Assembly (NCBI GenBank): GCA_965246765.1
Contig: CBDFFJ010000005.1
Location: 806,001-870,000 of the forward strand
DNA: 64,000 nt
DNA from: UBA1952 sp965246765
GTDB lineage: Bacteria > Bacteroidota > Bacteroidia > Chitinophagales > Chitinophagaceae
Reading direction: 5' to 3'
A program made the translations under genes and the position numbers. Position 1 is the first letter of the stretch. Every line of letters starts with the position of its first letter. Shown here one piece after another: positions 17,055 to 24,315 of the stretch. A model generated the notes under the pieces. It was not told the origin of the DNA. It worked only from the letters and a program-made list of their open reading frames with translations, and ran no database searches.

Positions 17055-18143
17055 ATGAGCATTCAGAATAATTACGTCGCCATTATGGCCGGCGGCATCG
17101 GCAGCCGTTTCTGGCCGGAAAGCCGCACCGGCATGCCTAAGCAATTCCTGGACCTCTTGGGCACGGGCCGCTCGCTCATTCAGTGGACGTATCAGCGCTT
17201 CCAGCACATCTGCCCGAAGGAGAATATCTACTTCATCACCAATCAGAGCTACATCCGCATCCTCAAGGAGCAGATTCCCGACATCTCCGACCACAACATT
17301 ATCTCCGAGCCCTCGCGTAAGAATACCGCACCCTGCGCCGCTTATTTCGCGCACAAGATGATGGCCGTGAATCCGAAGGCCAACATTATCATGAGCCCTG
17401 CCGACCACCTCATTATGGACGAGCGGGCTTTTGAGCGCAGCATGTACGAAGCGCTGGATTATGTAGCCCATCATAATGCGCTGCTCACACTCGGCATTAA
17501 GCCAACCCGGCCAGATACCGGCTACGGCTACATTCAATACGAGACCGGCGAGGAGCATGACCATGGCGTAGCACGCGTCAAAACATTCACGGAAAAACCC
17601 TCGCTGGAGCTGGCCCGCACTTTTCTGAAAAGCGGCGACTTCCTCTGGAATTCCGGCATCTTCATCTGGAACGTGCAGACGATCATGGATGCGCTGGAAA
17701 AGTATCTGCCGGAGCTTAACGACGTTTTCGTGCAGGCGGACGGCATGTACAATACGCCACGCGAGCATGATGCCATCAGCGAGCTTTACGCGCAATGCAC
17801 CAACATCTCTATTGACTACGGCATTATGGAAAAGGCGAAAAACGTCTTTACTATTCCTGCCTACTTCGGCTGGTGCGACCTCGGCACCTGGGAAAGCGCC
17901 TACGATAACTCGGAAAAGGACTATCTCGGAAATGCCATTTACGGAGACAATGTGATGGTGATAGATGCCAATGAATGCATCGTAAAGGCGCCGCCTGAAA
18001 AGCTTGTCGTGCTTCAGGGACTGGAGCAGTTCATAGTCATAGATACGCCCGATGTCCTGCTGATCTGTGAGCGGGCGCGGGAACAACAAATAAAGGAATA
18101 TGTAGCAGAGGTGAAGCGAAACAAGGGCGAGAAATACCTTTAG
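17055..18143 (+). CDS. manC: Mannose-1-phosphate guanylyltransferase
   Basis: 362-residue nucleotidyltransferase that makes GDP-mannose from GTP and mannose 1-phosphate for cell-surface glycans. The signature MAGGIGSRFWPESRTGMPKQ is at residues 10-29. Other family blocks are ISEPSRKNTAPC, SPADHLI, GIKPTRPDTGYGYIQY, FTEKP, WNSGIFIWNV and the DYGIMEKA sugar-binding stretch. It is the short single-domain form without the isomerase part. It probably shares a transcript with the aminotransferase 35 bp downstream. Confidence 0.93.
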   Translation: MSIQNNYVAIMAGGIGSRFWPESRTGMPKQFLDLLGTGRSLIQWTYQRFQHICPKENIYFITNQSYIRILKEQIPDISDHNIISEPSRKNTAPCAAYFAHKMMAVNPKANIIMSPADHLIMDERAFERSMYEALDYVAHHNALLTLGIKPTRPDTGYGYIQYETGEEHDHGVARVKTFTEKPSLELARTFLKSGDFLWNSGIFIWNVQTIMDALEKYLPELNDVFVQADGMYNTPREHDAISELYAQCTNISIDYGIMEKAKNVFTIPAYFGWCDLGTWESAYDNSEKDYLGNAIYGDNVMVIDANECIVKAPPEKLVVLQGLEQFIVIDTPDVLLICERAREQQIKEYVAEVKRNKGEKYL

Positions 18144-18178
18144 AAACGCAGCCTGTCTCTCTGGCAAAACCGATAGCC

Positions 18179-19300
18179 ATGTCCACAACCATTTTCACGG
18201 TCATGAGCGCCCTTGCCGCACAGCATGGCGCCATCAATCTGTCGCAGGGATTTCCGGATTTTCCGATAGATGAGCGGCTGAGCGGGTTGGTAAGCCGCGC
18301 CATGCAGGAAGGCTTTAATCAGTATGCGCCAATGGCAGGCCTGCCGCTGCTGCGCAATGCCATCACAGCCGACTTTGCCCACCGCTATAATTTAGAGATT
18401 GACGCGGATTCGGAAGTCACCATTGCGCCCGGCGCTACTTATGCCATCTATACCGCCTTTGCGAGCATTCTGAAGCCGGGCGATGAGGCCATAGTGCTGG
18501 AACCTGCCTACGACAGCTATATCCCAAACATCCGCCAGTGCGGCGCTATCCCCGTGACCGTATCATTGGCCGCGCCCCGCTTTACGCCCGATTGGGACGA
18601 AATAAAAGGAGCCATCACGCCGCGCACCAAAGCCATAATTGTCAACACGCCGCACAACCCGACGGGCGCTGTATGGACAAAGGAAGACTGGAACGAATTG
18701 GCCCTCATCCTTGAGGGCACCGGCATTTATGTACTCTCGGATGAAGTTTATGAACAGCTCATTTACGATGGCGTTCGCCACTACTCTGTTTTGCAGCACC
18801 CGGCACTACGGCAGCGCGCGTTCGCCATTTATTCTTTTGGAAAAGCCTTTCACAATACAGGCTGGAAGGTCGGCTACTGCATTGCGTCGCCGGAGCTGAC
18901 TGCGGCATTTCGTCGTGTGCATCAATATCTCGCTTTTTCCGTCAATACGCCGATGCAGAAAGGCATCGCAGACTATCTGGAGCTGCCGGACCGCGCGCCC
19001 GCAGCGGCAATGCTGCAAGCCAAACGCGACTATTTCCTGAAGCTGATGCGTGACACGCCCTTTACCTTTTATGCTCCTGCCGGCGGCTCCTATTTTCAGA
19101 TTGCTTCCTTCCGCGACTTCTCTCAGGAGGCTGACCGCGACTTTGCAGAATGGCTGACCAAATCTTATGGCGTTGCCGCCATTCCCGTATCGGCATTTTA
19201 CAGCGATAAGCGAGACAATGGCCTGCTGCGCTTTTGCTTTGCCAAGAAAGAAGAGACGCTGGAGGCCGCGGCGCAACGATTGTCTGCGCTGAACGGGTAG
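18179..19300 (+). CDS. PLP-dependent aminotransferase (methionine aminotransferase-like, YbdL type)
   Basis: 373-residue fold-type I class I/II aminotransferase. INLSQGFPDFPID, NQYAPMAGLPLLR, the APGATYAIYTAF turn, VNTPHNPTGAVW, the LSDEVYEQLIYDG PLP-contact block and the SFGKAFHNTGWKVGY Schiff-base lysine all match the YbdL/kynurenine aminotransferase group. Activity on methionine or aromatic substrates is likely. The ATG used makes it about ten residues shorter at the N-terminus than E. coli YbdL. The upstream frame stays open (PVSLAKPIA) without a standard start, so a non-ATG start is possible. It ends three bases from the convergent lipoprotein gene. Confidence 0.88.
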   Translation: MSTTIFTVMSALAAQHGAINLSQGFPDFPIDERLSGLVSRAMQEGFNQYAPMAGLPLLRNAITADFAHRYNLEIDADSEVTIAPGATYAIYTAFASILKPGDEAIVLEPAYDSYIPNIRQCGAIPVTVSLAAPRFTPDWDEIKGAITPRTKAIIVNTPHNPTGAVWTKEDWNELALILEGTGIYVLSDEVYEQLIYDGVRHYSVLQHPALRQRAFAIYSFGKAFHNTGWKVGYCIASPELTAAFRRVHQYLAFSVNTPMQKGIADYLELPDRAPAAAMLQAKRDYFLKLMRDTPFTFYAPAGGSYFQIASFRDFSQEADRDFAEWLTKSYGVAAIPVSAFYSDKRDNGLLRFCFAKKEETLEAAAQRLSALNG

Positions 19301-19303
19301 GGA

Positions 19304-20284
19304 CTATTTCAGGCGTTCAAATTCAAAGGTCGGTGTCCCTTTAATTCCCGTGCTGCTGTAAAAGCCCAGGAAATGCATCTTGTAAAGCTGCTCCCTGCGC
19401 GTGCTCACTATGTAATTCTTCCTGCGGTTCACAGTATATGTAAATGAGCCTCCGCCAAGGTCAACGGTCTTCCAGTCGTAGCCAATCACGTTGCGCCTTT
19501 CACTGAATAATGCTGTCTGCGCCTTATTGAGGCCTATGCCGGAAAATTCGTCAACGCTGTCTGCAGCCGCCGATGTCTTCCATGGATTCAGCAGCACGCC
19601 CGTTACAAGGTAAGGCACGGCGTATCCAAGACTGCCATCATATACCAGCTCGCGGTAGTGGGTAAAAACGATGTCCCAGGCCCCTTTTATGGGTTCCGGC
19701 TGCGTAATGCCTTTGCTAAAAGAAAAACAGACATAGTTGAAAGCAGTGTCTTTTTTCAGCGCCACGCGCGTCGGAGCGCCACTCCCGCTGAGCGGCATCC
19801 ATTCAAATACATAACCCGAATCATCTCCTGAAAGCACACGCAGCTTCTGCAATCCGCTTCTTAGCTGTACAATATATACACTCGTATCCTGCCACTCGCC
19901 CATACCCGTAGCATCCGGCAGCAAAGAGGGCTTATCATATTGCCAGCCGGCACCGCTTGTGGCACTCAGCCCTTGCGGTAGTGTTTTTACCTGCGCTAAA
20001 TCTTTCTTGTGCGTGTTGTAAACCCACACATCCTGACCGCCGTTTATAAAAATATGACGGCCCTCCGGCGTGGCTTCAAATGCCAGGTCCCATGATTTGG
20101 GGTCGGAGGTGAACACCGGCATGCCACTTTCAAAATCATAAAAAATCTGCTTGTCATAGCTCTCTCCAAGCACCACGCTATCGTAGCTGGCCGTGCCGCG
20201 CGGCGGCAGCACTATCGCATCTTCATCCTTCTCGCAGGAAGCAAAGGCGCACAAGACGGCAAGAAAGAAAAAGCAGCGGCGCAT
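19304..20284 (-). CDS. HmuY-family lipoprotein (putative haem-binding)
   Basis: 326 residues. The lipoprotein signal MRRCFFFLAVLCAFASCEKD has the lipobox Cys at 17. The HmuY region shows DSVVLGESYDKQIFYDFESG, PKSWDLAFEATPEGRHIFIN and a second half with KGAWDIVFTHYRELVYDG. HmuY proteins are outer-membrane lipoproteins, and the type member binds haem. The haem His ligands of the Porphyromonas protein are not clearly conserved here, so haem binding is only suggested. No TonB receptor is adjacent. The frame extends seven codons further to 20305. Confidence 0.75.
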   Translation of the reverse strand: MRRCFFFLAVLCAFASCEKDEDAIVLPPRGTASYDSVVLGESYDKQIFYDFESGMPVFTSDPKSWDLAFEATPEGRHIFINGGQDVWVYNTHKKDLAQVKTLPQGLSATSGAGWQYDKPSLLPDATGMGEWQDTSVYIVQLRSGLQKLRVLSGDDSGYVFEWMPLSGSGAPTRVALKKDTAFNYVCFSFSKGITQPEPIKGAWDIVFTHYRELVYDGSLGYAVPYLVTGVLLNPWKTSAAADSVDEFSGIGLNKAQTALFSERRNVIGYDWKTVDLGGGSFTYTVNRRKNYIVSTRREQLYKMHFLGFYSSTGIKGTPTFEFERLK

Positions 20285-20302
20285 GTAACGTTTGAACGCC
20301 GG

Positions 20303-20310
20303 CAAAGGTA
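20303..20310 (-). promoter_or_regulatory. -7 box for the HmuY-like gene
   Basis: TACCTTTG on the minus strand, 18 bases before the ATG at 20284. It is divergent to the box at 20366. Confidence 0.55.
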
Positions 20311-20365
20311 GGCCCGCGCATTGTCAGGGCGGCGTCAATAGGACGGCGGCGCCATAATCCTGTCC

Positions 20366-20373
20366 TACCTTTG
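20366..20373 (+). promoter_or_regulatory. -7 box for the thioredoxin lipoprotein gene
   Basis: TACCTTTG, perfect TAnnTTTG, seven bases before the ATG at 20381. Confidence 0.6.
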
Positions 20374-20380
20374 GCGGCCC

Positions 20381-21535
20381 ATGAAATCTACTGCTTTCAC
20401 CCGCTTATCAATACTTGCCTGCATTCTGCTCCTGGCGTCTTGCGGCCGCGACAAGCGGTTCACGATTATCGGCAACTTCACCAACCTCCCCGAGCAGAAA
20501 GTCCGCCTGCAGGAGCTTCGCATAGACGACAAAATGATTGTGGTGGACAGTGGCCGCACCGATGCAAATGGCCGCTTTGAGCTGTCTGCCGAAAGCGCGC
20601 AGCCCGGACTTTATCAGCTGATCTTTGAGCAGGGAGCCTATATCATTCTCTCTCAGGACGAGGGCAATATCCGCCTTTCGGGAGACTGGCGCCAGATGCC
20701 GCAATACACCATTCAGGGCTCGCCGGCCTCGCACAGCATCCAGGGGTTTTTACGCGTGGTCAATGAGCACATCCGCGACATCAACACATTAGACAATGTA
20801 ATCCGGCAGCTGCATGCGCAGGGCCGCGACAGTGCCATTACCAGCGCCCAGCAAGACCTGTCTAACACTACGGGCGGCCTTACGCGCTACATTGAGCAGT
20901 ATGCCGATACCACTAAGTACCTGCCAAATGCCCTCTTTGCCGTGCGCATCCTCAACCCCGCAACGGAAGGCCCTTATGTAAGCGGATTTATCCAGGGGCT
21001 AAACCGGCGCTTTGGCAATGCCGTACAGGCAAAAGAGTTTGGCGAGCGCTGGAACAAGATGGTGGCCCAGCAAACCGCCGCCGCCAATGGCGGCGCCCAG
21101 CAATTCACCGGCGGCCCGGTGATGGGCGCAGCCGCACCGGCCATCTCCCTGCCTTCGCCCGAAGGGCAAACGCTCTCCCTCGCCGCCATGAAGGGCAAGT
21201 ATGTGCTGGTGGACTTCTGGGCCTCCTGGTGCCGCCCCTGCCGCGCCGAAAATCCGAATGTGGTGGCCGCCTTTAATAAGTACAAGGACAAGGGCTTCAC
21301 CGTCTTCGGCGTATCGCTGGATGACGATAAGGACCATTGGAAAGAAGCCATTCAGGCCGACGGCCTCAGCTGGACGCACGTAAGCGACCTGAAGCGCTGG
21401 GAAAGCATTGCCGCCCGCGACTATGGCGTGGAAAGCATCCCCACCAATTTCCTCCTTGACAAAGAAGGCAAAATAATAGGCCGCGACCTGCGTGGCCCTG
21501 CGCTGGAGGCGAAGCTGGCCGAGGTGCTCCCGTAA
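20381..21535 (+). CDS. Thiol-disulfide oxidoreductase lipoprotein (DUF4369 + TlpA-like)
   Basis: 384 residues. A lipoprotein signal ends in LACILLLASC (Cys at 21). An N-terminal DUF4369 beta domain (about 28-125) begins RFTIIGNFTNLPEQKV. A helical linker follows, then a C-terminal thioredoxin/AhpC-TSA domain (about 245-384). That domain carries YVLVDFWASWCRPCRAENP with the CxxC pair and the cis-Pro region ESIPTNFLLDKEG. It is a typical Bacteroidota periplasm-facing reductase that may act on cytochrome or exported-protein disulfides. It has a near-leaderless promoter. Confidence 0.92.
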   Translation: MKSTAFTRLSILACILLLASCGRDKRFTIIGNFTNLPEQKVRLQELRIDDKMIVVDSGRTDANGRFELSAESAQPGLYQLIFEQGAYIILSQDEGNIRLSGDWRQMPQYTIQGSPASHSIQGFLRVVNEHIRDINTLDNVIRQLHAQGRDSAITSAQQDLSNTTGGLTRYIEQYADTTKYLPNALFAVRILNPATEGPYVSGFIQGLNRRFGNAVQAKEFGERWNKMVAQQTAAANGGAQQFTGGPVMGAAAPAISLPSPEGQTLSLAAMKGKYVLVDFWASWCRPCRAENPNVVAAFNKYKDKGFTVFGVSLDDDKDHWKEAIQADGLSWTHVSDLKRWESIAARDYGVESIPTNFLLDKEGKIIGRDLRGPALEAKLAEVLP

Positions 21536-21539
21536 CGGG

Positions 21540-21605
21540 CACATCGCGCGTGTCCCGGTATTTGTATAACTATGTTGTTGCGGGCACACGCGCTGTGCCC
21601 CTACG
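21540..21605. repeat. Two short palindromes after the thioredoxin gene
   Basis: An imperfect CGGGCACA/TGTCCCG pair lies directly after the stop, and a perfect GGGCACA (21582-21588) / TGTGCCC (21594-21600) hairpin follows, ending CCCCTACG. They resemble the repeat at 6936-7012. They may serve as terminators. Confidence 0.5.
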
Positions 21606-21611
21606 CATAAC

Positions 21612-22223
21612 ATGAATCCCGAAACCCTCATTCCCGTGCAGCGCGAAGGCGTAGCCAAAGAAATACATCACCTCACCGAGGCCGGCAGCAAGAAGGCGGC
21701 GCAGCAGATTTTTAAGCGGGCAAAGGAGCGCCTGCTTCAGCCCTCCGCCTGGTCGGCTGCCACGAAAGGCATTTCTTCCAGCTTCATCCTTTACGCCGCC
21801 GACGGCGAAACGGCCCTTTCCCGCCCCGCGCAAAGCGGCGACCTGGTGCGCATTGAGCTGCCGGGCTTTCACCCTGCCTACGATTGGGTGCGGCTGGAGG
21901 CTGTGATGGAAGGCACTGACGATGAAGGAGCGTCGTGGATTACCCTCAGCACCCGACCCATTCCCGACCCTAAAGCGACGGACGAGGGCACCGCGCATTT
22001 CTTCTCCAAAAACGCCACCGGCACCTTCATCATAAGGCTGGCGGGCAGCAGCGTGGAAGGGAATCATTACGGCCGCAATGAGCTGCCCAATACGGATGGC
22101 GGCAACATTCTGGACAAAGCCCGGGCTGTGCTGGTGACTGCCGGGGCCTACCTTGGCCTGAGCGATGTGCAGTGGAGCAATCTGCTAAAAGGACTCATCA
22201 GCGCGGAAGCGCCAAACCTATGA
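21612..22223 (+). CDS. Conserved-looking hypothetical protein
   Basis: 203 residues with no signal peptide. The first third is helical and charged (GSKKAAQQIFKRAKERLL). The centre is beta-rich (SGDLVRIELPGFHPAYDWVR). A later segment FFSKNATGTFIIRLAGSSVE and a Gly/Asn-rich loop NHYGRNELPNTDGGN precede a C-terminal helix. I do not recognise the family. It is soluble and probably cytoplasmic. Its stop overlaps the stop of the convergent gene by six bases. Confidence 0.65.
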   Translation: MNPETLIPVQREGVAKEIHHLTEAGSKKAAQQIFKRAKERLLQPSAWSAATKGISSSFILYAADGETALSRPAQSGDLVRIELPGFHPAYDWVRLEAVMEGTDDEGASWITLSTRPIPDPKATDEGTAHFFSKNATGTFIIRLAGSSVEGNHYGRNELPNTDGGNILDKARAVLVTAGAYLGLSDVQWSNLLKGLISAEAPNL

Positions 22224-22901
22224 GCCCGGGAAAGTCTGCGGCGCCGCCTTCTTGCCATGCCCCGCATCTACAATAATGCGCGCGCTCTTGTACTGATTTA
22301 CGAAGGCTTCGCTCTGCGCCGCGAATGTGTTTATCATCTTATCCAGCCGGTGCAGCGCGGCGGTGCAGGTGCGGATGATCTCGTCTATTGTCTGGCCGGC
22401 GTCCTTCTTCTCGCCCACGGCGGTGCGCGGGGCGGCTATTTTGGCACTAAAGGCATCCGCGTCCGCCTTTAGCCTGTCCAGGTCTGCCTGCGCCAGGCCA
22501 TAGTCTTTCAGCGGCGTAAAGAGGCTTGTGCCTTGATTGTACACCTCCATCATCTTGGCGTAAGACTCATTGTCGGCCAGGTGCAGCACCTCGCTCCAGC
22601 TAAACATCATGGCGCGGTACAGCTCCATATTATCATGCTCCAGCGCGTAGGCCTGGATAATGTCGCCGATATAATCCGCCTTGTGGGCGACGCTGAGCTG
22701 GAGGCTGTGCTTATCCACCGCAATGCCCGAGGTATCCCTGCCGCGCTCCTGAGCGGCGGCGGCGAGCAGGGGGAGGGCGTCTTCAATGATTTTTACCACA
22801 TTGGCAAACGTGAGGCGGGGCTGCCAGACGGGCTTGTGTTTCTGCAGCACATCATCGGTAGCCTTAATCATGGAGTATTGATTGTTCTGCCGGTCGGTCA
22901 T
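22218..22901 (-). CDS. Hypothetical helical protein
   Basis: 227 residues, almost entirely helical by composition, no signal peptide. Stretches such as NVVKIIEDALPLLAAAAQER, DIIQAYALEHDNMELYRAMM and TCTAALHRLDKMINTFAAQS suggest a helical bundle. The last residues are basic. No family is recognised. It reads away from a 21-bp-period repeat array (22.95-23.18 kb) that occupies its upstream region. Whether the pair with the convergent gene is functional is unknown. Confidence 0.6.
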   Translation of the reverse strand: MTDRQNNQYSMIKATDDVLQKHKPVWQPRLTFANVVKIIEDALPLLAAAAQERGRDTSGIAVDKHSLQLSVAHKADYIGDIIQAYALEHDNMELYRAMMFSWSEVLHLADNESYAKMMEVYNQGTSLFTPLKDYGLAQADLDRLKADADAFSAKIAAPRTAVGEKKDAGQTIDEIIRTCTAALHRLDKMINTFAAQSEAFVNQYKSARIIVDAGHGKKAAPQTFPGS

Positions 22902-22943
22902 GAGGGATGTTGTTTTAAGGATGATGGATACACAATAGTAATA

Positions 22944-23185
22944 AAACTATCCAAAACAGCAAACAAGGCTGTAAGGGTCGCGGACAAGGCTGCGCGAATG
23001 ACGGACAACACCGAGCGGGGCCCCGGACAAGCCTGTATGGGCCTTGCGCAAGGCTGCACAGGCCTCAAACAGCCCTGTTCAGGCGGCAGACAGCCTTGTA
23101 AGGGGGCTGCGCAAAGGCTGAAGGGCGGCGGCCAACGCTGCGCGGATGACGGACTGGCTGTGCGGTGCGCCAGGCAAAGACGACG
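22944..23185. repeat. Degenerate 21-bp-period tandem array A
   Basis: A motif like AAGGCTG recurs at 22965, 22986, 23007 (degenerate), 23029, 23050, 23071, 23092, 23114, 23134 and 23154, so spacing is 21 with 20-22 at a few steps. Flanking positions of each unit (GGG at about +10, GGAC near the end) also recur. All six frames therefore show seven-residue periodicity. Long open frames here are a by-product of GC content and this period. Confidence 0.75.
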
Positions 23186-23233
23186 GGCGGGGAAACAGTC
23201 AGGGTTGTGCTTAGACCCCCGTCTAAGCACTTA

Positions 23234-23423
23234 CCCTACTCGTTGAAGTCTTGCGCAGCAGACTTCAATGATGAATGGAAGCAAGACTGTGTCTTGCAAT
23301 AGCGATGCAAGTCGGAGACTTGCTGACCCCCTACTCGTTGAAGTCTTGCGCAGCAGACTTCAATGATGAATGGAAGCAAGACTGTGTCTTGCAATAGCGA
23401 TGCAAGTCGGAGACTTGCTGACA
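23234..23423. repeat. Tandem duplication of a 95-bp triple-hairpin unit
   Basis: 23234-23327 and 23329-23422 are identical over about 94 bases. Each copy holds three hairpins: GAAGTCT/AGACTTC with loop TGCGCAGC, GCAAGAC/GTCTTGC and GCAAGTC/GACTTGC. Perfect identity implies a recent event or active homogenisation. Confidence 0.9.
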
Positions 23424-23430
23424 TTGTGGA

Positions 23431-23459
23431 TTTAAGTCTGCTTCGCAAGACTTAAACCA
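23431..23459. repeat. Additional related hairpin
   Basis: TTTAAGTCTGCTTCGCAAGACTTAAA has arms of the same AAGTCT family as the 95-bp unit beside it. It could terminate the minus-strand gene ending at 23485. Confidence 0.65.
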
Positions 23460-23484
23460 GTGAGGAGAGTCCCACTGCCACGCC

Positions 23485-24243
23485 TTATAGTTTTTGACGC
23501 TTGCCTACAAACGCCAGACTCAGCCCAAACCGAACGCCGAAATTATCTGTCCGCTCATCTGTGGTTATTTGAACCCCTTGAGTGTTGCGCTCCACATCAT
23601 GAATGTCTTTCCATTTCCAGAATGGCCCAATGGAGATGTCCGCGCAGAACCCATTAATTGTATAAGGAAGTAGCATTCCGTAAAGTATCCCAATAGATTT
23701 TTCCAGTTTCCGGTAAGCAATAATGTTCCCGTTATACCCTTTTTCCGGAGAAGCGTCTTCATCTCCAAATCTTAAGAATACGCTTCCATAGGCGCGTCGT
23801 GGGTTTCCATTCCATGTTCTCATTCGCCAGTAATTACGATAGCTCAACATCACGCCGCGAATAGTCCGCCCAACGCGTGCTGCGCTTTTGTAGCTTGCTG
23901 AAACGCTATCGTATTCTTCATGAGGTGTACTGAAATAGGTGTATCCGGCATCCAAACCTATGGCATGAGCTTTTCTAAATCCATATTCCACTCCCAACGA
24001 GAAATTGATTCCTGTTGCAAAAAATAAAATTGGCAGCGCCTTACCTCTTACACATAAAGTATTAGGTTGAGATGCGTTGGGATGAATTATTACTGTGTCA
24101 ATCCATTTATGATGATGCCTGCGAAGTATCCAGAATTTGAAGTAGGTAGTGTCTGACAAGCGAGAATTCTGTCCGCTACAAACAGCAGCTTCCATCATAA
24201 TGCTGTACGAGATGAAAAAGACTTTGAGAAATCGTCCCACCAA
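23485..24243 (-). CDS. Exported hypothetical protein, possible outer-membrane barrel
   Basis: 252 residues. The N-terminus MVGRFLKVFFISYSIMMEAA followed by VCSG can act as a signal peptide. The mature part has alternating strands with aromatic ends (FATGINFSLGVEYGFRKAHA, GLDAGYTYFS) and ends ADNFGVRFGLSLAF-like as NFGVRFGLSLAFVGK, typical of small DUF3575-like outer-membrane barrels. I assign no function. GC content is lower than in the neighbours. Confidence 0.6.
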   Translation of the reverse strand: MVGRFLKVFFISYSIMMEAAVCSGQNSRLSDTTYFKFWILRRHHHKWIDTVIIHPNASQPNTLCVRGKALPILFFATGINFSLGVEYGFRKAHAIGLDAGYTYFSTPHEEYDSVSASYKSAARVGRTIRGVMLSYRNYWRMRTWNGNPRRAYGSVFLRFGDEDASPEKGYNGNIIAYRKLEKSIGILYGMLLPYTINGFCADISIGPFWKWKDIHDVERNTQGVQITTDERTDNFGVRFGLSLAFVGKRQKL

Positions 24244-24270
24244 TCAAATATAATCCCACGGGACATGGGA

Positions 24271-24287
24271 GCGGATTTGCAATCCGC
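24271..24287. repeat. Short palindrome upstream of priA
   Basis: GCGGATTTGCAATCCGC is a perfect palindrome with a three-base loop, in the 72-bp gap between divergent genes. Confidence 0.6.
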
Positions 24288-24302
24288 ACTAAGCGCACAT
24301 TG

Positions 24303-24310
24303 TACCTTTA
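24303..24310 (+). promoter_or_regulatory. -7 box for priA
   Basis: TACCTTTA, seven of eight to TAnnTTTG, five bases before the ATG at 24316. Confidence 0.5.
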
Positions 24311-24315
24311 AACCC

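Noticed and set aside
22533..23246. Plus-strand frame through array A
   Set aside because: Open only because a 21-bp GC-rich repeat keeps frame; its first half is antisense to a better gene.
22944..23423. Possible CRISPR array
   Set aside because: Units lack an invariant repeat with unique spacers; the whole 21-bp unit drifts, and the 95-bp units are complete duplicates. No cas genes.
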